Assembly: GCA_035582835.1 (NCBI GenBank)
Contig: JAYKAV010003166.1
Coordinates: forward strand, 1,982,883 to 2,046,882
DNA: 64,000 nt
Direction: 5' to 3'
Origin: Phoebastria nigripes
Lineage: Eukaryota > Chordata > Aves > Procellariiformes > Diomedeidae
Program-made: the position numbers and the translations under genes
In this document: piece after piece, positions 59,076 through 64,000 of the stretch
Layout: each line of letters starts with the position of its first letter
Position numbering within the stretch: position 1 is the stretch's first letter
Notes under the pieces: generated by a model
The model's database searches: none
What the model was told of the DNA's origin: nothing
The model's input: only the letters and a program-made list of their open reading frames with translations

Positions 59076-59484
59076 CCGGCTTCTAATGCCAGAATTATTA
59101 CTGGTCTGAAAATAAATTACAGAATGTAGTATTAAGGTATCTTGTAAAAAGCCCCGTGAAAGCAAACTCATTTGTGAAATCTGAAATTCATAAATAACGA
59201 AGAGCATAAATCAACCTTCTAAAAAAGATTGCGCTGATTTTAGGTGATCCATATGGATTGCAATGATGAAAATCTGGTCAGCTGGAGCCCTGTCGCTTCT
59301 TAGAAACAAAACTATAAAACACTGATTTTTTGAGGGACTTGATCCGCCCGCCCTCACGGAGCCGCGCTCCCGGCCCCCGGCGGGCAGCGAGCAAGAGTCC
59401 TCCACGCGCCAGAGCGGCGGCCGCGGGCCCTCTCGCAGCTGCGCTCTATGATGCCGAGGCGCTTCCGGGTCGCGCGGGCCGGGA
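59076..59484. other. Intergenic sequence and EEF1AKMT2 promoter
   Basis: About 260 bp of ordinary AT-rich sequence next to the CR1, then a jump to CpG-rich sequence from about 59,340. The EEF1AKMT2 transcription start should lie in the last 150 bp. Two adjacent ATGs at 59448 and 59451 are out of frame with the main start. Confidence 0.7.
59460..59470 (-). promoter_or_regulatory. ETS/GABP-type site
   Basis: CGCTTCCGGGT on the plus strand reads ACCCGGAAGCG on the minus strand, a canonical GABP-like ETS site. It lies 15-25 bp before the EEF1AKMT2 ATG, so it is at or just after the start of transcription. Confidence 0.55.
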
Positions 59485-59582
59485 ATGGCGGTGGCGGGGG
59501 AGCGGCCCGGGCGCCCCGCGGGGCCGGGCCCGGGGCGCGGGGAGGAGCCGTTCAGCCCCTCGGTGCTGGGCACCAGAGAGCA
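59485..59582 (+). CDS. EEF1AKMT2: EEF1AKMT2 exon 1 (coding part)
   Basis: Starts MAVAGERPGRPAGPGPGRGE and runs into EPFSPSVLGTRE, ending in phase 2 (CA|C, His33) at donor GTGAGT. The start has G at -3 and G at +4. The LGTRE part is conserved; the part before it is low-complexity. The position of the conserved block relative to this ATG matches the family length. Confidence 0.93.
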
Positions 59583-60680
59583 GTGAGTGGCGGCACCGCT
59601 GCCGCGGGCGGGCGGGGGCGATGGGCCGCGGCGTGGCGGGCCCGGGGCGGTGGCCCAGGCGGGGTTCCTCCCGGCAACTCCCCGGTGGTGCTGGCCGGGG
59701 AGCGAGAGGCCCGTGCTGCGCCCCAGATACTCTCGTCTGGTAACCCTCAGCCTTCCCTCTCCGGGCATCGCCGGCTCGGTGCCTGGCGGACAACGTGTTC
59801 CCGAGCAGTTTGTCAATCTAGATGATGCAGGGGACATAAAGTGGCACTGCTACATGGATACAGCCTTCCCGCCCTTTCTCCTCCTCGCTCTTTAATCTAA
59901 ATCTTTTCCAGTGTTAATTGCAATATCCTGTCCTTTCCCCCCCGCTTCTAGCTGGGATGCTGCCTATGAAAGAGAACTGCAAACTTTTCAAGACATTGGA
60001 GATGCTGGTGAAATTTGGTAAATAAAATAACTCCACCGGAGTGTTTCTATTACTTCGTTTTTAAAGTAGACATTGCAAAAACACAGCGAGCAATGTGATG
60101 GGTTACTGAATAGTTCTGGATGTTGGCAAAATGATGGGAAATTTTAATTTTGAGGCCACCAATTCTTCTCTTGCCCAATTTTGCAATGCAGATTTCCAAG
60201 TTGNACTTGGACAACTGTCATTACACAGAAAGTGAGCTGGTAGTTATGGTGTGTTTTACTAATAAACGTTCATATTATCCCTGAGCTCAGGTTTAACTAG
60301 GCAAGTTGACAGTGCTGTCTTCTTTTTTAATATATGGAGGGCTTCACCTCCCAGAGTTGGTGTTTCTGTGAGTTTTAAGGCNATGTGATTCATTTTAACT
60401 TCAACAAAGCAAACATGGACTATGAGCTATGTCAGTTGTTACCCAAGTGCTTCAGTAAGAGGCGCTTTGCAAAAGCTGGAGAGAGGGAGCGATGAAATAA
60501 ATTTGCTGTGCCTTTTGTACGTCTTTGCTATCTTGATCAGCTGATCCCTTGTTTTTAATAGGTTTGGCGAAGAAAGCATGGTTCGCATAATCAGATGGTT
60601 GGAAAAACAAAAGGTTCCCCTTGACAGCTGTGTGCTTGACATTGGAACTGGAAATGGTGTTTTACTGATTGAATTGGTTG
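59485..60680 (+). CDS. EEF1AKMT2: EEF1AKMT2 (METTL10), eEF1A lysine methyltransferase, 5' part only
   Basis: Three coding exons (59485-59582, 59952-60017, 60562 to 60676 or 60680) give the first 93-94 residues. The conserved part reads LGTREHWDAAYERELQTFQD, then IGDAGEIWFGEESMVRIIRW, then LEKQKVPLDSCVLDIGTGNG. This matches METTL10 orthologues and includes the SAM-binding motif I, VLDIGTGNG, at residues 79-87. From family knowledge, the enzyme trimethylates Lys318 of elongation factor eEF1A in the cytosol (Efm4 in yeast). The remaining seven-strand methyltransferase core, about 135 residues, is not found before 64,000 and must lie beyond the window. The N-terminal 22 residues are Gly/Pro/Arg-rich and poorly conserved. 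Confidence 0.95.
59583..59951 (+). other. EEF1AKMT2: EEF1AKMT2 intron 1
   Basis: 369 bp, GC-rich at its 5' end, with donor GTGAGT and acceptor CGCTTCTAG. Nothing else is recognised. Confidence 0.9.
59952..60017 (+). CDS. EEF1AKMT2: EEF1AKMT2 exon 2
   Basis: 66 nt, phase 2 to phase 2. It encodes His33 to Trp55 (WDAAYERELQTFQDIGDAGE, then IW). The donor is GTAAAT at 60018. The text is strongly family-like. Confidence 0.95.
60018..60561 (+). other. EEF1AKMT2: EEF1AKMT2 intron 2
   Basis: 544 bp of AT-rich unique sequence with N calls at about 60,204 and 60,382. Acceptor TTTTTAATAG. Nothing else is recognised. Confidence 0.9.
60562..60680 (+). CDS. EEF1AKMT2: EEF1AKMT2 exon 3 (3' edge uncertain)
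   Basis: Encodes Trp55 onward (FGEESMVRIIRWLEKQKVPL, then DSCVLDIGTGNGVLLIEL), with the SAM-binding glycine motif. Two donors are possible: GTTGGT after TTG at 60676 (phase 0, the better fit to the family text at LIEL) or GTATAT after 60680 (phase 1, the better splice sequence). The next exon is outside the window and would decide. Confidence 0.9.
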
Positions 60681-63600
60681 GTATATTGCAAAGTTTGTGC
60701 CTTCGATACAGAATCAGTGCTCTGAACAGAGTAGTTTAAATGCAGTTCTCACAAGTGACAGTAGTAATCATTGAAAGCTGTAACTTGTGAAAGACAAAAA
60801 GCAAGCAACCTAAATTAAAACTTACATTGTGTTTTTTCCCCATCAACAGAACACTGGTTACTGTGCATCAGTTTTTATATTTTCATTTGTTTAAGAGTAT
60901 AAGTGAAATTAACTCAGTGCTGTTGATATGCCTTAAAGAACATCCTGTCACAAAGACAAGGCATAATTGCAAGTGGCTGCCAGGCAGCCTGTGGGTCTTC
61001 GGTATGTAACTCCTTGCACCAGCAATGCTGTCAGGGGGTTTTAAAAGCGCAGACCTAGCAACAGAATATGTGTGTTCTTCTACCAAATGGAAGTACCTAC
61101 TTTCTTGCTAGATGTGCTCAAACTTCTAGTTTCTTGGAACTGCCCAGATTGTCAGTGCTTCACATTGCGAGATTTACGATATTTCTTTAAATCAGTCAGC
61201 CTGAATATCCCTTATTTTAACTTCACCTTCCTGTTTTCCTATATTTAAAAATGCTTTTCTTCCCATTGTTGTGTAAAACACAGGTAAGGAAATTAAGTTG
61301 AGTAATACACAAAGTACTCTCATGTGCAGAACCGGACCCTTTTCTCCATACTCAGTTCTGATAATAATACTAGTTATTGATGTAAAAAGTGGTTAAAACC
61401 AAGGTTTTTATGTAAATTACTTAAAAAGTTGTTAACACTTCTTTTTAAGAAGTATCCATTTCTGTCAGGGTGGAAACCCCCTACCAGATATGTTCTGAAG
61501 TGTTACATGTTGTTATTATACAGGGATACAAGATGTTTAGGAGCTGCGGTATTTTTTCATGTTTTTGACTGAATACAGGAGAGTTGGTAAAGAAAGGAGC
61601 TGTCATACTGTCGCAGTTTCTGTTGTTCTACGTTCTCCATTGGCTCCATTGGTTACTGTAGAAATTGAAAGGGCTGGAAGTTAAAGTCAGATTTATAATG
61701 GAATTTTTTTTAACATGGACTTCGATTTTAGAAGAGTTTAAAGCCTTTATGGGGACTGGCTGCTACGCTGCAGCACAGAAGTCATATCATCAAAAGTATA
61801 AATTGCTNATCTCATTACGATAAATTAATTTTGAAGCCTAATAATGATGATTGTTAAATGCAATGCTAGCTAGCTCTATCATTGTTGAAACATCCAACAG
61901 AAAAATCTTATTTATAAGACTTCAATTTTATACTGGCACCACTTACAAATCTGAAATTGATTTTCAGTCTGTAACGGGAAAACGACAGCCTGTTAGCTTT
62001 TAAAAACTATTAAACTGCCGTAAGAGCACCCTCCCCCTTTACATTAAGCACCTCAAAGTACTGTGGTTGCTTCAATAGGAAACTTTCAGTCCAGTTCCCA
62101 TTTGAAAAGTGACTTCAAAAATTACATTGCTTATTGTTTCTAAATAATTCAGGATCTCACTTGCTTACTTGATGTAAAACAAATTTTTTTGTGTTAGCCG
62201 TTAGGCTTTGAAAATCAAGTTAGTATTCTTTTGGCAAGCACATCAGCTACCGTAGAACAATTCTGCCACTGGAGTTGGACCCGATAATGTGATAGAAATG
62301 GCAATACTGAAAACAGCAGTCAGACTTCAGTCACGTAGGACATTAGTAGCACTTCTGTAAAAGGTAGCTGCTGAGGGTATGTATTGGACCGTCATCAAAA
62401 CAGGAAGAGGTGCCACAGAGTACACTTCATTGGGGTATACTGGGCCCTGGCATGCCGTTAGCAGTAAAGAATAGTATAATAAGAAAATCACTCTTAAATG
62501 CAGCTAGGTCTAAGTGAGACATTGTCAGTTCCAGCAGGGAATATTGCACAAAAAGGAGGCAGAATAGCCATCTGGAAAGCAGGTAATAAGTAAAGTGAAA
62601 ACAAGAAAGACTGCTGTATCCTGTGTAAACTGGCCCCACTACCCAGCTAGAAGGCAAAACATCCAGCATGCTGCTAAATGTCTTCTACACGCACTGCAGG
62701 GATCTGCCTATCTGTAAGCTCCAAGAGAAATGCCTCTGGAGGCTTCCTCTCGTCTTTCTGCTTGCTGTGAGGATCTCAGATACATAAGTGGGACCCCTTG
62801 CTGGTTTTATATGTGCAGTAGACCATGGTCCTACCCCTGCTAACTTCAGGAATCTGATAGGCTGCGTTGATGACCTAATTCTTTTGCCTTCCAAAAATTC
62901 CCGCTCTTCTAAGGAAATGTTGCTGCTCTGACCTTTTCTTTTTTTTCTGGGTATTGTGGGACCCAACAGAATTGAAAAACTTCTCTGAAGTGAAGGGTAT
63001 TCACCACCCAAGTGTGGGTGTCTACCTGGCAGCACCAGAAACCTAAACATGGTGCAGTGCTGATAACATTGCAAACTACCTTCTGCTATTTAATCTGCTT
63101 TTTCAAGAAGCAGCAGAAGAGTGGTTGTAAATACCACCTTCAGGACAGGAGTCCAGTTGCAGGATGCAGCACGGTCATGTTTGGCAGTTGAGTGAATGAT
63201 CCCTTCCTGGCCATAGGTAGTCAGGCTATACAGGTTTAGCAGCATTTAATGTTGTTTATCCTTAAACTTTCCTTCTCTGCCCCGGAGACTACAGGAGTGA
63301 ATGGGAACTCCCTGAAGTGACTCAAGCTCTTCCTTTCCAAACAGAGAATCTGTTGTGGGAACTACTCTTCCACCCCCAAGTCTTCAGCACAGGCATCTCA
63401 GGAAGCTTGGTTTGCTCTGGGGAGGAACGTGGGCAGAAGCCTGAGCAATACGCTGTTCTTCATCAAATGCAAACAACGTGGTCTTTGTGTTTAGCTGAAA
63501 TTAGTGCTCAATTAAGAACAGCTGGCTAGTGCTGAGCTCACACGGGCTGAAGGGGTGCTGGAAGCAAGAAGGACCGTTTTAAAAAATTCTCATTGTTTTG

Positions 63601-64000
63601 CTCGCTGTCAAGGTATCAGCCTTTGGAACAAGTAGATATGTAGTTGATTGCTTAATGCTAGTTAAAGTCCATGTATTGTTCAAAACAAACCCAAGCCTCC
63701 TCCCTCTCTCTGCTGTTACCGCCTGCAGCTGGCCNTAAGATCATAGTTCTTCCTGTTAGGTTTGGGTATGGCCAGACCAGCTGACATATGTGATACCCAG
63801 ATCTGGTCACTTCAGCTTCTACTTCAGAGTGAAAATGTGGCACTGCCCTCCTCCCACATGCCCAACTCCAGCTGATGCAAGGTGCCCACCTGCTTTGCAA
63901 AAGGGTTGCTAGGATCTCATTGCCTGAGTTCGCTGAACCGGGTTATCGTTATCTACTCCAAAGTTAGATTAACAGAAAGTCTCTGTATGCTCTTTTATGT
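60681..64000 (+). other. EEF1AKMT2: EEF1AKMT2 intron 3 (partial)
   Basis: AT-rich unique sequence up to the end of the window. I looked for the expected next block (family text around SNITGIDYSP) and did not find it. Open frames such as 62685-63074 (minus) and 62427-62669 (minus) carry no known domain. Confidence 0.75.

Larger units (their letters stand above)
59340..59700. promoter_or_regulatory. EEF1AKMT2: CpG-rich block at the EEF1AKMT2 5' end
   Basis: A short, dense CpG cluster spans the predicted promoter, exon 1 and the start of intron 1. It has no TATA box and contains an ETS-like site. Its size and position match a CpG-island promoter separate from the ABRAXAS2 one. Confidence 0.8.

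Noticed and set aside
58035..59207. Protein-coding gene with reverse-transcriptase-like text
   Set aside because: It is a truncated CR1 copy with an in-frame TAG, an altered FADD box and no 5' half, so it is not a host gene.
59330..59895. Overlapping open frames around EEF1AKMT2 exon 1
   Set aside because: They are GC-driven. Only the frame beginning at 59485 joins the conserved methyltransferase text by proper splicing.

Overview
The window is vertebrate nuclear DNA, most likely from a bird. It carries spliced genes with GT/AG introns, several CR1 LINE fragments with the avian-type 3' end (ATTCTATG repeats), no recognisable Alu or L1, and compact introns. About 60 isolated N calls point to a draft assembly. 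I found no sign of bacterial, plasmid or phage sequence, no CRISPR array and no rRNA or tRNA gene.

Layout. Positions 1-37,000 hold no gene that I can support. The stretch contains CR1 fragments (1-54, 7845-8125, 19951-20080, 28121-28268), homopolymer tracts and otherwise unique sequence. Positions 38,897-57,190 on the minus strand hold a complete nine-exon ABRAXAS2 (FAM175B/Abro1/KIAA0157) coding region of 414 codons. Every exon boundary was read at the base level and the frame is continuous throughout. Positions 59,485-60,680 on the plus strand hold the first three coding exons of EEF1AKMT2 (METTL10); its remaining exons must lie beyond position 64,000.

The two genes are head to head, as I remember them in human 10q26. 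Each start lies in a GC-rich, CpG-rich block. The two blocks are about 1.8 kb apart, and a 5'-truncated, decayed but fairly young CR1 copy (57,959-59,075) fills most of the gap. The ABRAXAS2 promoter carries a ZNF143-type ACTACA..TCCC site and an ETS site; the EEF1AKMT2 promoter carries an ETS site.

Functionally the genes are neighbours, not a pathway. ABRAXAS2 is the scaffold of the cytoplasmic BRISC K63-deubiquitinase complex. EEF1AKMT2 methylates elongation factor eEF1A. Points for a second look are: an imperfect direct repeat of about 180 bp flanking the last ABRAXAS2 exon; a JAMM-like residue string at the wrong place in this catalytically dead MPN protein; a very old CR1 in intron 8; an out-of-frame upstream ATG in EEF1AKMT2; and the clustering of N calls in the CR1. 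I did not find a clearly new biological system.
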